NCBI GenBank assembly: GCA_025456495.1
Contig: JALOKO010000118.1
Location: 1 to 14,875, forward strand
Direction: 5' to 3'
Length of the DNA: 14,875 nt
Origin: Bryobacterales bacterium
GTDB taxonomy: Bacteria > Acidobacteriota > Terriglobia > Bryobacterales > Bryobacteraceae
Under the pieces are notes generated by a model, which did no database searches, had not been told where the DNA came from, and worked only from the letters and a program-made list of their open reading frames with translations. The translations under genes and the position numbers were made by a program. Positions 1-7,623 of the stretch are shown one piece after another. Numbering within the stretch: the stretch's first letter is position 1; each line of letters starts with the position of its first letter.

Positions 1-1149
1 TCCCGCCAGCAGGCTCACGCCCCACATCTGACGCCAGTTCACACCATCAGGCATGGCGGTGATGCCCATCTTCATGGTGATCCAGGCAAACAACAGAATG
101 CCGATCTGCTTGCCAAACAGCAGTCCCGCGATGATCCCCACCGTGATGGGCGAATCAAACAAACCGCCGTCGCCTCCCTGGAATGAGACCCCGGCATTGG
201 CCAACGCAAACACAGGCATGATGAAGTAAGCTACCCATGGATGAAGGCCATGTTCCAGCCGGGCAAGTGGCGCCTGCAGGCCTTCGGCAGCCTTCTCCAG
301 CGCGTGTACAGCATCGCGCTGGTCTTCGGTGGGCGCGGATTGGCCGGGCTTCAGGTCTTCGGCGAATTCCGCCAGATAGCGGCGCGCCTTCTCCAGGAAC
401 GAGGGCGCGTCCATGGTGCGGTTGGCGGGGATGGTAAAGGCCAGCAGCACCCCTGCCACGGTAGCGTGGACGCCGGACTTCAGCACCGCAATCCATAGAA
501 CGACGCCCACCAGGATGTATGGCCAGGGGCTGCGCACGTTCATGCGATTGAACAGGGTCAACACTCCCATGGCGACTGCGGCCACGATGAGCGGCTGGGT
601 GGCCAGGTCCGCTGTATAGAAGATGGCGATCACCAGCACGGCGCCCAGATCGTCCACAATGGCTACGGCCGTAATGAAGACCTTCAGCGCCAGCGGCGCA
701 CGTGAACCAAGGATGGTGATCACGCCGATGGCAAAGGCAATGTCGGTGGCCATGGGGATGCCCCATCCACGCAGACTGGGTAGTCCGGCATTCCAATACG
801 CATAGATGGCGGCAGGAACTACCATGCCGCCAACGGCGCCCACCACGGCCAGCATTGCCCGCTTGATGTCAGACAACTCGCCAATCAGCAACTCGCGCTT
901 GATCTCCAGGCCGACGACGAAGAAGAAGATCGCCATCAGGCCATCGTTGATCCAGTGGGACAGGGTCTTGGAAAGCGTAAGGATGCCGAAGTCAAAGGTG
1001 ATCTTCTGCTCCCACAGGTTGAAGTAGCTTTCCGCATATGCTGAGTTGGCCCACACGAGGGCAAGAACCGCGTTCAGCAGCAGGACGATCCCACTGGCTG
1101 CCTGCAGTTGGAAGAAAGCTTGGATGGGGCGCAAGAGTGGAATTTGCAT
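1..1149 (-). CDS. nhaA: Na+/H+ antiporter NhaA (C-terminus cut by window edge)
   Basis: Inner-membrane antiporter that exchanges cytoplasmic Na+ for external H+, for sodium and pH homeostasis. The reverse-strand frame, read through from the ATG at 1149, gives 383 residues without a stop before the window edge. NhaA hallmarks are all present: VGLEIKRE (about residue 79), ATDIAFAIGV with Asp135, AIVDDLGAV with the ion-binding pair Asp166/Asp167, GVHATVAG (226), HPWVAYFIMPVFALANAG (303) and FGKQIG with Lys347, matching the transport Lys of E. coli NhaA. Many hydrophobic helices are visible. A charged insert of about 50 residues (250-300) before HPWV makes it longer than the E. coli protein (388 aa); such inserts occur in longer NhaA variants. 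There is no good ribosome site at this ATG, and no better in-frame start was seen. It is divergent from the sulfatase. Confidence 0.95.
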   Translation of the reverse strand, partial: MQIPLLRPIQAFFQLQAASGIVLLLNAVLALVWANSAYAESYFNLWEQKITFDFGILTLSKTLSHWINDGLMAIFFFVVGLEIKRELLIGELSDIKRAMLAVVGAVGGMVVPAAIYAYWNAGLPSLRGWGIPMATDIAFAIGVITILGSRAPLALKVFITAVAIVDDLGAVLVIAIFYTADLATQPLIVAAVAMGVLTLFNRMNVRSPWPYILVGVVLWIAVLKSGVHATVAGVLLAFTIPANRTMDAPSFLEKARRYLAEFAEDLKPGQSAPTEDQRDAVHALEKAAEGLQAPLARLEHGLHPWVAYFIMPVFALANAGVSFQGGDGGLFDSPITVGIIAGLLFGKQIGILLFAWITMKMGITAMPDGVNWRQMWGVSLLAG

Positions 1150-1181
1150 GATGGACAGGGGGTCGCGATGAACTAACCTTC

Positions 1182-1209
1182 ACTATACCAATGAGGATCT
1201 TGCGGCCAA
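1182..1209 (-). promoter_or_regulatory. Candidate sigma-70-type promoter for nhaA
   Basis: On the reverse strand TTGGCC (1209-1204) is followed after 16 bp by TATAGT (1187-1182), about 33 bp before the nhaA ATG. The match is moderate and the spacing plausible. It lies in the 126-bp divergent gap with the sulfatase. This is a pattern match only. Confidence 0.35.
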
Positions 1210-1275
1210 ACTTGGCCAGGCGATCCCATGCAACGCGGGCCGCGTCCCCGGAGGGAAAGGGTGTAGCATCGACAC

Positions 1276-2976
1276 ATGAGGATGTTCCCCATGCGGCGGA
1301 TTGCGACAAGACGGCAATTCCTCCAGGGTCTGGCGACGCTTCCCCTGCTGGCCGGTAGCAGCGGCCTGAGTTCAGCGCGGCAAGGGGTCGCGGGAATCGC
1401 GACAGCCGCGAAGGGCCAACGCCCCAACATCCTACTGGTGATGGTGGACGACATGGGTTTCTCTGACGTTGGCTGCTATGGCGGCGAGATTGAGACACCC
1501 AATCTGGATGCTCTAGCCAACGGCGGGGTACGCTTCAGCCAGTTCTACAATTGCGCCCGATGTTGCCCCACGCGCGCTTCGTTGTTGACGGGGATGTATC
1601 CCCATCGGGCGGGCATCGGCTACATGGAACCGCATAACCGCTACAACCGGCCCATTGTGCAGAAGCTGGGGATCCCGGAGTATCAGGGTGCGTTGCGCCA
1701 GGATTGCGTCACGCTGCCCGAAGCGCTGCGGGCGGCTGGCTATCATACGTGGATGACCGGCAAGTGGCACGTGGGCGCGCGCGACGGCGAACGCCCCTGG
1801 GAGCGTGGATTCGCACGGTCGTTCGGCATTCTGGGCGGGGCGGGCAATCACTTCCGTCCCGGAACGGCGCTGTGGGAGGACGGCCAGCCAGTGGCGGCGC
1901 CGGACGACTACTACAGCACGGACGCCTTCAGTGCCTACGCCGCCCGCTGCATTCGCGAAACGCCCGCGGGCCAGCCATTCTTCGACTACGTGGCCTATAC
2001 CGCGCCGCACTGGCCCATCCAGGCCCATGCCCAGGACATTGCCCGCTATCGGGGACGTTACCGCGACGGCTGGGACGTGATTCGCCGGAACCGCTTGCGG
2101 AAGCTGAAGCAGCAGGGGATTCTGCCGGCGGCCACGCGCCTGTCGCCAAGGCACCCCGAAAGCTACCCTTGGCAGGAGGCTGACCAGCCGGACATGGAAC
2201 TGCGGATGGCAGTGTACGCGGCCATGATCCATCGCATGGACCATGGAGTGGGTGAGTTGCGGCAAGCGCTGCGCGATGCGGGCCGGGAACGCAACACACT
2301 GGTGCTGTTTCTCAGCGATAACGGCGGTTGCGCTGAGCCCTATGGACGAAACGCGGCTCACCCGATTCCGCCCGGTCCCGCCGAATCGGACACGGGGGTC
2401 TTCCTGCCCTGGGCCAATGCCAGCAATACCCCCTTTCGGCTGTTCAAGCACTGGATGCACGAAGGCGGCATTGCCACTCCGCTGATTGCCAGTTGGCCGG
2501 AACACATCCCTGCCGGGGCGGTGCAACGGAACCAGACGGGTCATGTGAAGGACATCATGGCCACTTGTTTGGACGCCGCTGGGGTGGTGCCCCCACAGGC
2601 GCGTCAGGGCCGTCCCGCGCAGCCCGGCGATGGTCGCAGTTTGCTGCCGTCGATGCGCGATCCTGGCTTTGCGGCTAACGAAACGCTGTTCTGGGAACAT
2701 GAAGGCAACCGTGCGGTGCGCGAGGGCAACTGGAAGCTTGTGTCGGTGTACAACCAGATTCATGAACAGATGAACCGGGTGGGCGCCGGGCGCCGCACAG
2801 GCCAGTGGGAACTCTATCACCTGGCGACCGACCGCACCGAACTGCTCGACTTGGCGGACGCTCATCCGGACCGCGTACGCGCGATGGTGGCGCAATACGA
2901 GGCCTGGGCGGCAGAGTTGGGCGTCCGCGACTGGGAGAGCCTGTTGCGCCTTGGGGGCTATCATCAACTGGATTAG
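1276..2976 (+). CDS. Tat-exported type I (formylglycine) sulfatase, arylsulfatase A-like
   Basis: Predicted hydrolase of sulfate esters, exported folded by the Tat pathway. Length 566 aa. The N-terminus has a twin-arginine signal (TRRQFLQ, residues 11-17, then a hydrophobic stretch to about 28). The alkaline-phosphatase-fold sulfatase domain starts with NILLVMVDDMGFSDVG (metal-binding Asp58/Asp59). The maturation motif C-C-P-T-R lies at 96-100, with Cys96 as the expected formylglycine, followed by ASLLTG. Further active-site elements are TGKWHVG (Lys163, His165), APHWP (His245), LSDNGG (Asp348/Asn349) and Lys391 in FKHWMHEGG. The length is normal for bacterial arylsulfatase-like proteins. The start could also be Met3 or Met6; all leave the Tat motif intact. 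No maturase gene is visible in the window, and the substrate cannot be told from sequence. Confidence 0.93.
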   Translation: MRMFPMRRIATRRQFLQGLATLPLLAGSSGLSSARQGVAGIATAAKGQRPNILLVMVDDMGFSDVGCYGGEIETPNLDALANGGVRFSQFYNCARCCPTRASLLTGMYPHRAGIGYMEPHNRYNRPIVQKLGIPEYQGALRQDCVTLPEALRAAGYHTWMTGKWHVGARDGERPWERGFARSFGILGGAGNHFRPGTALWEDGQPVAAPDDYYSTDAFSAYAARCIRETPAGQPFFDYVAYTAPHWPIQAHAQDIARYRGRYRDGWDVIRRNRLRKLKQQGILPAATRLSPRHPESYPWQEADQPDMELRMAVYAAMIHRMDHGVGELRQALRDAGRERNTLVLFLSDNGGCAEPYGRNAAHPIPPGPAESDTGVFLPWANASNTPFRLFKHWMHEGGIATPLIASWPEHIPAGAVQRNQTGHVKDIMATCLDAAGVVPPQARQGRPAQPGDGRSLLPSMRDPGFAANETLFWEHEGNRAVREGNWKLVSVYNQIHEQMNRVGAGRRTGQWELYHLATDRTELLDLADAHPDRVRAMVAQYEAWAAELGVRDWESLLRLGGYHQLD

Positions 2977-3146
2977 AAAGCGGCGCTGCCGGTTGCCGAT
3001 GACGGACACCATCCGGATGGGCCTTTGGGGGCATGCGCTTTTCGGAACTGTATTGCGGAGTCCCGTGTTTCGGATGTCGGTGTTTTGGGGTACGGGCTGG
3101 GCGAGCTTTTGATAGGCTTTCGGGTAACCCGCCAGTCCCATCGCGT

Positions 3147-3154
3147 AAAGGAGG
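3147..3154 (+). promoter_or_regulatory. Shine-Dalgarno site fixing the GTG start of the AsmA-like gene
   Basis: AAAGGAGG lies 7 bp before the GTG at 3162. The frame stays open upstream to an ATG at 3033, but those 43 extra residues (Cys-rich, no signal or membrane segment) have no ribosome site and would push the membrane anchor away from the N-terminus. The GTG is therefore the better start. Confidence 0.8.
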
Positions 3155-3161
3155 CCGCCCT

Positions 3162-4859
3162 GTGACACAACCCGGAAAGTCCTTTCTACGCCGCCGCTGG
3201 TGGCAACTGCTGTTGGCGCTGATGCTGGTGGCGGGTGCGAGTGTTTGGATGCTGGCGCGGAAGGCTGCAGAGGAATGGGAGCCCTATGCACGGGAGCAGT
3301 TCATCGCCTATCTGGAGACTCGCTATCAGGCCAAGGTGGAGGTGGGCAAGCTGGATGTCTCAATGCCCGTGGGCAACCCCATCCGGTTCCTCATCGACAA
3401 GGGCAAGGGCAAGGATCTGCGCCTGGCGGTGGAGGATCTGAAGGTAATCCAGGAGGGCATGGAAGACCTGCCGCCGCTGCTGGCCATGAACCGCCTGGCG
3501 GTGACCGTGGACTTCCCGACACTGTTTGCGGATACGGTGACGGTGAAACGTGTGCTGCTGGATGGCTTCGTGTTTACGATTCCGCCAAAGGGGCGCCGCA
3601 GCCGGATTGCCGAACGTGCGCGCGAGGTAACGGATGAGGATGCCGCAGTCGCTGAAGGTGCAGTCCCTGAAGGCGCAGTCCCGGGCGCTGATGCATCCGC
3701 TGCCATCGCGGGCGAGGAGGGTGCGCGGAAGGTGCCCACGGTGCTGGTGGAAGAGATCGTCGCTGACGGCATGCGGTTGCACATCCTGCCCGGAAAGCCC
3801 GGCAAGTCCCCGCTGGAATTTGACATGAAGCGCCTCCGGTTGTTTCCCACCACCCCGGGAGATCCCATGCGCTACGAGGCCGAACTCACCAACCCCAAGC
3901 CCCCCGGCGTCGTCAACAGCTCGGGCTTCTTCGGCCCGTTCCAGGTAGATGAGCCTGGCGAGTCGGCCCTGGGTGGGGACTACACCTTCGAAAACGCCAA
4001 CCTGGGCGTATTCAAGGGCATCACCGGCACGCTGCGCTCGACTGGCAAGTTCAGCGGGCAGTTGAATCGCATCATTGCCGATGGGGAGAGCGAGACCCCA
4101 GATTTTGGGCTCTCCTACAGCAAGAACCGCATCCCCTTGCGAACCAGGTACCATGCCATCATCGACGGCACCAATGGCGACACGGAACTGCGCCCAGTGG
4201 AGGCGACCATTGGAGGGACAATGCTGGTCTGCGAGGGCGCCGTAGAGCGCTATCCGGGAGAAAACGGCAAGACCGTCGCCCTGAAAGTAACCGCCAAGGA
4301 CGGCGAGCTGAAGGACATCCTGACGCTGGCGATGAAGGATAGCAACCTCCCGTTGCTGGGCAAGTTAACGCTGGACATCGAACTGAAGGTGCCGCCCGGA
4401 AAGCAGGATTATGCTGACCGTCTGGAAGTGAGCGGGAAGTTCCTGCTGAACGACGGCAAGTTCAGCAGCAAGGAAACACGCGACAAGCTGAACGAGATGA
4501 GCAGTCGCGCCTCTGGGACCCCCAACCAAGCGCCGGACGACGATGTCACCAGCGACTTTGAGGGTGAGTTCATCCTGAGCGATCGGGTGCTGGAGCTGAG
4601 CAAGCTGCGCTTCCTGATTCCAGGCGCCGAGGTGAATCTGGATGGAGACTTCAACCTTGCCACCGACGTGCTGGATTTTCATGGCCTCCTGCGTACGGAC
4701 GCGAAGTTGTCGCAGATGATGAAGAGCCGTTGGAAACGTTGGGTGCTGAAGCCGGTGGACCCCTTCTTTTCCAAAGACGGTGCAGGGGCGCAGTTCAAGA
4801 TCGCCATCACGGGCAGCCGGGATGACCCGCAATTTGGCCTGGACCGCGGACGGAAGTGA
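3162..4859 (+). CDS. AsmA-like membrane-anchored periplasmic protein
   Basis: Length 565 aa from the GTG. A basic start (FLRRRWW) leads into one membrane segment (about residues 13-31). The rest looks periplasmic: repetitive beta-rich segments as in AsmA/YicH/TamB-type proteins, which are linked to outer-membrane assembly and lipid transport. The AsmA-like C-terminal part is the clearest: a stretch with SGKFLLNDGKF, then SDFEGEFILSDRVLELSKLRFLIPGAEVNLDGDFNLATDVLDFHGLLRTDAKLS in short beta-strand repeats, ending near DDPQFGLDR. An acidic Ala/Gly/Pro-rich insert (about 153-180, with repeats of EGAVP) breaks the N-terminal half and is likely a disordered loop. The gap to the sulfatase is 185 bp, so co-transcription is uncertain. 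IS66 remnant sequence begins directly after the stop, but the C-terminus looks complete. Confidence 0.72.
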   Translation: MTQPGKSFLRRRWWQLLLALMLVAGASVWMLARKAAEEWEPYAREQFIAYLETRYQAKVEVGKLDVSMPVGNPIRFLIDKGKGKDLRLAVEDLKVIQEGMEDLPPLLAMNRLAVTVDFPTLFADTVTVKRVLLDGFVFTIPPKGRRSRIAERAREVTDEDAAVAEGAVPEGAVPGADASAAIAGEEGARKVPTVLVEEIVADGMRLHILPGKPGKSPLEFDMKRLRLFPTTPGDPMRYEAELTNPKPPGVVNSSGFFGPFQVDEPGESALGGDYTFENANLGVFKGITGTLRSTGKFSGQLNRIIADGESETPDFGLSYSKNRIPLRTRYHAIIDGTNGDTELRPVEATIGGTMLVCEGAVERYPGENGKTVALKVTAKDGELKDILTLAMKDSNLPLLGKLTLDIELKVPPGKQDYADRLEVSGKFLLNDGKFSSKETRDKLNEMSSRASGTPNQAPDDDVTSDFEGEFILSDRVLELSKLRFLIPGAEVNLDGDFNLATDVLDFHGLLRTDAKLSQMMKSRWKRWVLKPVDPFFSKDGAGAQFKIAITGSRDDPQFGLDRGRK

Positions 4860-4860
4860 A

Positions 4861-5584
4861 CGCTCAGGATTGCCGCTACCCTCGGACCCGCCTTCGCGTC
4901 GCCTAGGTGAATCCAGATCTTGCGGCCCAATGCAATCCCGCGCATCGCGTTCTCCGCCAGGTTGTTCGATAGCTCCACCACCGGGTGCGTCAGGAAGACC
5001 TGCAGCCGTGGCCACAGGTTCAGCGTGTACGTGATCGCCTCGCCCAGCGCGCTCTTGGGTAGTACCGTGGACCGCAACGCCCGCAGCCGGGTGTCGAGGC
5101 GTTCCACCAACGGCGCGGCTCGTTCGGCGCGCATCGCATGCCGCTCGTCCAGGTCCATCCCCGCCTCGCGCGCCTAGCGGTCGATGGCAAATCGCGCGTC
5201 CATGCAGTCCACCATTTCGACGGCCACCGCATCCTTCGGATTCAGCTTCGATGCCTCAAAGAACTTGCGCCGCGCGGTCTGCAGAATGCCCGCAAAGTCG
5301 CGTAGCATCCGCTTGGGAGCCTCCGCTCCACGGCCCATGTGGAAATCGAACAGCACGATACCGCCGGGACGATGCACGATGCCGCCAGGACTATGCACGA
5401 AGCCGCCTGCACCTGGACTATCCGTGACTATGTCATCAAAGGGCGCTGAGTATTGCCATAAATACGCTTGGTGATTCTTTCCCCGCTTATCGTGCATCTG
5501 CACATCCACGGTGGTTTCATCGGCCTGAATAGAGTTCCCGGCAAGCAACTCGCGCCGCATCGCCTGGATGATCGGTTCCAGTAA
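4861..5584 (-). pseudogene. tnpC: IS66 transposase TnpC remnant (amber stop and in-frame deletions)
   Basis: The reverse strand from about 5584 reads LLEPIIQAMRRELLAG, then QADETTV with the first catalytic Asp, HQAYLWQY, FDFHMGRG, and later NNLAENAMRGIALGRK with the catalytic Glu. These are typical of the DDE domain of IS66 transposases. The frame is broken by TAG at 5176-5174, exactly in frame between AIDR and AREAG, which are continuous in family members. FAGILQT is joined directly to ARRKFFEASKLN; family members have about 25 extra residues here including the DGY motif with the second catalytic Asp, so that residue is lost. The N-terminal half (helix-turn-helix, zinc-binding region) is missing, and the C-terminal tail after RVAAILS is replaced. 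An extra GGxVHxP repeat lies in the catalytic domain. The protein would be inactive. Confidence 0.88.
5354..5416. repeat. Three tandem 21-bp units inside the tnpC remnant
   Basis: Units at 5354-5374, 5375-5395 and 5396-5416, each starting CACGA. They diverge slightly (third unit most). On the coding strand they read GGFVHSP, GGIVHRP, GGIV. Intact IS66 transposases usually have a single PGG.VVFDF at this point, so this is an in-frame expansion in a dead gene. Confidence 0.8.
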
Positions 5585-5607
5585 CTCCTGGCGCCGGGCG
5601 CGGCTTC

Positions 5608-5700
5608 AGGCCAAGGAAGGCGCCCATTCTCCAAGCGCTTGCGCATATCGGTTGCCCCGCTGGCCACATAGACCTTCGTCGCCGGACCCAGCGCGAACAG
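5608..5700 (-). pseudogene. tnpB: IS66 TnpB remnant (about 31 codons)
   Basis: Directly after the tnpA stop the reverse strand reads LFALGPATKVYVASGATDMRK and then RLENGRLPWP. The first part is the N-terminus of IS66 TnpB (usual form: ..P.T.VYVA.G.TDMRK.F.GL). The second matches the region near its end (WYKRLE.G.F.WP). About 50 codons in between are gone without loss of frame, and the rest of the C-terminus runs into tnpC sequence in another frame. The usual ATG is replaced by CTG. Full-length TnpB is about 115 aa, so this copy is non-functional. Confidence 0.75.
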
Positions 5701-6060
5701 TTACTTGTTCTCCTCGTTGGTGTTCGCTTCGAACAAGGCCAGCACATCGCCAAGCAACTGCGCATCGAAACCGCGATGGACTTCCACCTGCCGGCCGTTG
5801 GCAAGGCAAACCACCACCGCGCTCTGCGTACCACGCGCCGCAGTCTCCTCGTCTTCGCCAGTGGCGAGTTCCACCGGCAAGATGCGGCTCACCGAAGCTT
5901 CTTCAGAAGAACGGTTCCGGTTCATCCGGCGGATGCAGTAATCCAGCGTAGTAACAGGAATTCCAGCCTCGGCCGCAAACTCCTTGCGCGTCCGCCGACT
6001 CTTACGGTAACGCCAAACCAGATCTACGCCGTAATCCAAAACACCAACGCCACCGTTCAT
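5701..6060 (-). CDS. tnpA: IS66 TnpA-like accessory protein (frame open, element dead)
   Basis: 119 aa, near the usual length of the IS66 first-frame protein. Residues about 15-50 (VWRYRKSRRTRKEFAAEAGI, then VTTLDYCIRRM) match the helix-turn-helix of IS66 OrfA/TnpA. The end carries the family tail, LANGRQVEVHRGFDAQLLGDVLALFE. The first 14 residues are atypical, so the true start may lie slightly further in. GGAGG lies only 1 bp before the ATG, which is too close for a good ribosome site. In intact elements this protein is needed together with TnpB and TnpC; here it is stranded. Confidence 0.75.
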   Translation of the reverse strand: MNGGVGVLDYGVDLVWRYRKSRRTRKEFAAEAGIPVTTLDYCIRRMNRNRSSEEASVSRILPVELATGEDEETAARGTQSAVVVCLANGRQVEVHRGFDAQLLGDVLALFEANTNEENK

Positions 6061-6591
6061 GCCTCCAGATCATCAGCATTTCCGATTCCTGACAAGAATG
6101 GGGTTGGCCAAACGTATACGAGCACACCCGTGGATGTAGGAACATGAATCGGCAGTGAGGCCTTGTAAGGACGACAAAGCTGGCTAGCAACAGGGAAGTC
6201 CAACCGGTATCCGAGATGCGTAAAGCCGGGCGGCGTGAGGGGCCGAGGGGATGATTCCGCAACCTTGGTCAACCACCGTCCAGCCGAGGGCGCTGCGCTG
6301 GTGGAGGATGGGCTTTTCGACGCGCAGGTGCTCTGACATGGGCGGTGCTATGCATCGATTCTTTGACTCACGGAGGAAATGGCGCGGGCAGTCTTGCATC
6401 GCAAGGTGGCGGTGCGGATTCGCCGAGAGCCGTCGTATCGTTTCCGACTCTCGTCTGCAAAGTGTGTTCCGGGAGGATGGGGAGAGGCGCCCTCACCGTG
6501 GGCTCGGGCTCGGGAAATGCGGGGCTGGATGGACCCCGGGCCTACGCCGCGGGGCTCCTGGGGGTGGCGGTGCGGATGTGCTGGTTGGGGT
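6061..6591. other. 531 bp with no recognisable gene
   Basis: Several short frames cross this stretch on both strands, but none has a recognisable domain, a good ribosome site or neighbour-like composition. One leftward 71-codon frame (6272-6057) ends in a 4-bp ATGA overlap with tnpA and reads like a plausible peptide (GFTHLGYRLDFPVASQLCRPYKA), so IS-linked or degraded coding sequence is possible. The part from about 6480 is very G-rich and leads into the hairpin at 6592. The outer end of the IS66 element is probably within 6061-6250, but I could not locate its inverted repeat. Confidence 0.5.
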
Positions 6592-6624
6592 GCGGGTGGG
6601 CGCGCGGAGGGCGCGCCCACCCGC
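6592..6624 (-). terminator. Perfect 14-bp stem hairpin just after the secreted-protein gene
   Basis: GCGGGTGGGCGCGC (6592-6605), loop GGAGG (6606-6610), and the exact complement GCGCGCCCACCCGC (6611-6624). It abuts the TAA of the leftward gene ending at 6625. It has no T-tract on the downstream side, so it may act as a strong RNA-end or pausing structure rather than a classical intrinsic terminator. Confidence 0.7.
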
Positions 6625-7611
6625 TTAGCGGCGGAAGTCGATGCGGATGCGGTCGCGGCCGGCGTTGCCGTTGATGTCGATCCGCTCCAAGCGGTTGGTG
6701 GAGGAGTAGTCTACCCGCATGACGCCGTCTACCGCGCCTTCGCTGGAGGTGTCGAGATCGACTTCAAAGAAGCCGTTGCCGGATTCGCGAATGTTGCCCT
6801 GGAACTCAACCGTGCGGTTGACGGTGGTGGAAATGCGAACGATTACCCGTGTGCGGTTGACTTGTGTGTCGGCGCCACTGATCTGGAGATTGTCACGGCC
6901 GGCCCAGGCAACGGTTCCGCGGCCGGTGCTGTTCATGGCTGGTGGAGGGGCCTGGTTGCCCCAGCCGGAGCCGCTGCCCCAACCGCCGCCCTGGTTGTTG
7001 TTGCTACCCCAACCGCTGTTCTGGTTATTGTTGCCGCCCCAACCGCTGTTCTGATTGGCGTTGGCGTTGTCGTTAGCATTGCCGTTGGCGGGTCGGGAGG
7101 GACGGCGACCGCCCGTCGAGCCGCTGCCCCAGGATCCGCCGCCGGAGGCGCCGCTATCGCTGGAGCCAGTCAGATCCCACTTGATGCGGATGTGGTAGCG
7201 GCCGTCGCCACCCTGGGGGTCGCGCACGTTGAAGACAGCGCGCATGCCGTTGCGCCGGTTGGGCTCGTCGATCATCTCGGCCCGGCCTCGGCCGTCGCGC
7301 TGTTCCCAGCGCAGATTGTTTACGCGACCAAGGGGGAGGGGGAAGTTGCATTCCGAGCCGGCATCCTGGGGATCGCGTCCGGCGAGGGTGCGCATCTCGA
7401 CCTGGTTGCCGCGAAGGGCGAACTCCACCTCATCATCCACGCGCAGGCGGATGTCGCACTGGCCCTCTCCGCGGGGAACATCGTCGCGGGTCATCTTGCG
7501 GACGGTGAAGTTTCCGTTCGCGACGGCGGGCATTGCCAGACCCAGAAAGAAGCCTAGCCCAGCCAGAGCCAACGCGATTCGTAGCGACGCGATCTGTTGT
7601 GTGTTCTGCAT
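6625..7611 (-). CDS. Secreted two-domain protein with Asn/Gly/Trp-rich linker, function unknown
   Basis: 328 aa from the ATG at 7611, with AGGAG 8 bp upstream. The open frame continues to 7806, but those residues cross a tandem repeat and lack export features. A signal peptide covers about 1-31 (hydrophobic core RIALALAGLGFFLGLA, likely cut after AVA). Domain 1 (about 33-148) is beta-rich with two cysteines (Cys52, Cys88), VDDEVEFALRGNQV and NVRDPQGGDGRYHIRIKWDL. A linker (149-228) is low-complexity: Ser/Gly, then ANGNANDNANANQN, then repeats of NSGWG followed by G/SNNN. Domain 2 (229-328) is also beta-rich (RGTVAWAGRDNLQISG ... RNA-like basic end DRIRIDFRR) and free of cysteine. I do not recognise a named family. 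Location is probably periplasmic or extracellular. Confidence 0.8.
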   Translation of the reverse strand: MQNTQQIASLRIALALAGLGFFLGLAMPAVANGNFTVRKMTRDDVPRGEGQCDIRLRVDDEVEFALRGNQVEMRTLAGRDPQDAGSECNFPLPLGRVNNLRWEQRDGRGRAEMIDEPNRRNGMRAVFNVRDPQGGDGRYHIRIKWDLTGSSDSGASGGGSWGSGSTGGRRPSRPANGNANDNANANQNSGWGGNNNQNSGWGSNNNQGGGWGSGSGWGNQAPPPAMNSTGRGTVAWAGRDNLQISGADTQVNRTRVIVRISTTVNRTVEFQGNIRESGNGFFEVDLDTSSEGAVDGVMRVDYSSTNRLERIDINGNAGRDRIRIDFRR

Positions 7612-7623
7612 GCTCGCGCTCCT

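Larger units (their letters stand above)
4861..6060 (-). mobile_element. Decayed IS66-family insertion sequence
   Basis: Leftward order tnpA-tnpB-tnpC, as in IS66 elements, but only about 1.2 kb of an expected 2.5 kb or so remains. tnpA is open. tnpB has lost its middle and end. tnpC begins mid-protein, has an internal deletion and an amber stop, and ends inside its C-terminal domain right beside the AsmA-like stop codon. I could not identify terminal inverted repeats or a target duplication at either end, so the outer limits given are the limits of recognisable protein similarity. The element cannot transpose on its own. Confidence 0.88.

Noticed and set aside
155..796. Leftward frame of 213 codons at the left edge
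   Set aside because: It lies out of frame within nhaA, whose conserved motifs are read in another frame of the same strand.
3033..3161. N-terminal extension of the AsmA-like gene from ATG 3033
   Set aside because: No ribosome site and no homology-like features, whereas the GTG at 3162 has AAAGGAGG at ideal spacing and starts just before the membrane anchor.
1513..3291. Leftward open frame of 592 codons opposite the sulfatase gene
   Set aside because: It is antisense to a gene with intact catalytic motifs, is His/Arg/Pro-rich as expected from GC-rich shadow coding, and has no recognisable domain.
3326..4154. Two leftward frames (180 and 264 codons) opposite the AsmA-like gene
   Set aside because: Antisense shadows with Ser/Arg-rich or Gln/His-rich composition and no domain.
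6057..6272. Leftward 71-codon frame overlapping tnpA by ATGA
   Set aside because: It reads somewhat like a protein and the overlap suggests coupling, but there is no recognised family, no clear ribosome site, and it lies in probable IS-flank sequence; not called as a gene.
6379..7557. Rightward open frame of 392 codons, Ala/Val-rich
   Set aside because: It is a shadow of the leftward secreted-protein gene, which has a signal peptide and ribosome site; the Val/Ala repeats simply mirror its Asn/Gly/Trp linker.
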